The notes under the pieces are model-generated. The model was not told the DNA's origin, ran no database searches, and saw only the letters and a list, made by a program, of their open reading frames with translations. Positions 12,563-12,634 of a stretch of DNA of 12,634 nucleotides are shown one piece after another. The position numbers and the translations under genes are program-made. This DNA is from an uncultured Veillonella sp. (lineage in GTDB: Bacteria > Bacillota > Negativicutes > Veillonellales > Veillonellaceae). The stretch covers positions 1 to 12,634 of the forward strand of contig USQK01000052.1 of assembly GCA_900556785.1 (NCBI GenBank). The letters are read 5' to 3'. The number at the start of each line of letters is the position of its first letter. Positions within the stretch are counted from its first letter, which is position 1.

Positions 12563-12634
12563 ATGAGTACAACTACATATGATGCTCGTGGCGGCATGCG
12601 CAATGTATGGATTATTACGGCAGGTAACAGATAG
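12563..12634 (+). CDS. 23-codon ORF with a perfect Shine-Dalgarno, ending on the last base
   Basis: ATG 12563 is preceded by AAAGGAGG at 12549-12556 with six-base spacing, the best ribosome site in the window. The product begins MSTTTYDARGGMRNVWIITAGNR and stops at TAG 12632-12634, exactly where the sequence ends. It has no recognisable domain; VWIITAG is a mildly hydrophobic stretch. It may be a real small protein or leader peptide, or the opening of a larger gene disrupted at the end of this sequence. Initiation is likely; the identity is unknown. Confidence 0.4.
   Translation: MSTTTYDARGGMRNVWIITAGNR

Overview
The window looks like chromosomal DNA from a low-to-moderate GC, diderm Firmicute of the Negativicutes, most likely Veillonella or a close relative. 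That is an inference from the gene families, Shine-Dalgarno-led starts, Lys-rich signal peptides and AT-rich intergenic DNA; no rRNA or phylogenetic marker confirms it. I see no mobile element, CRISPR array, tRNA or rRNA. All main genes look intact except the first, which is cut by the window edge.

Layout. Positions 1-3544 hold a two-gene operon whose stop and start codons overlap (TAATG): a UvrD/PcrA-type superfamily 1 helicase carrying an internal DnaQ-like DEDDh exonuclease domain, then an RluA-family pseudouridine synthase. Inside the synthase gene, at 3217-3352, lie eight same-orientation DnaA-box-like 9-mers, four of them 21 bp apart. They coincide with a low-complexity insertion in the protein. 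This is the most remarkable signal in the window. A 311-bp AT-rich intergenic region with several inverted repeats and a good promoter leads into a cation diffusion facilitator (3856-4980) with a manganese-type metal-site signature. A small secreted protein with possible YezG/DUF600 resemblance follows (5234-5806). It is convergent with a CycA-like amino acid permease on the minus strand (5841-7283), and a shared hairpin lies between them. A NimA-like flavin-binding protein (7568-8080) is transcribed divergently from the permease.

Positions 8318-10365 hold two tandem secreted paralogues with one and two copies of a DUF4367-like module. A symmetric terminator separates them from a minus-strand NCS2 (AzgA/PbuG-type) purine permease (10536-11903). 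That gene is divergent from an Rrf2-family regulator with three IscR-like cysteines (12050-12469). The two divergent promoters carry near-identical inverted -10 elements. A 23-codon ORF with a perfect Shine-Dalgarno ends on the last base of the window.

Functionally this is mostly housekeeping: DNA repair helicase, RNA modification, metal, amino acid and purine transport, and a probable Fe-S or redox regulator. The novelty is in the intragenic DnaA-box array, the helicase-exonuclease fusion, the secreted protein families and the regulatory palindromes.
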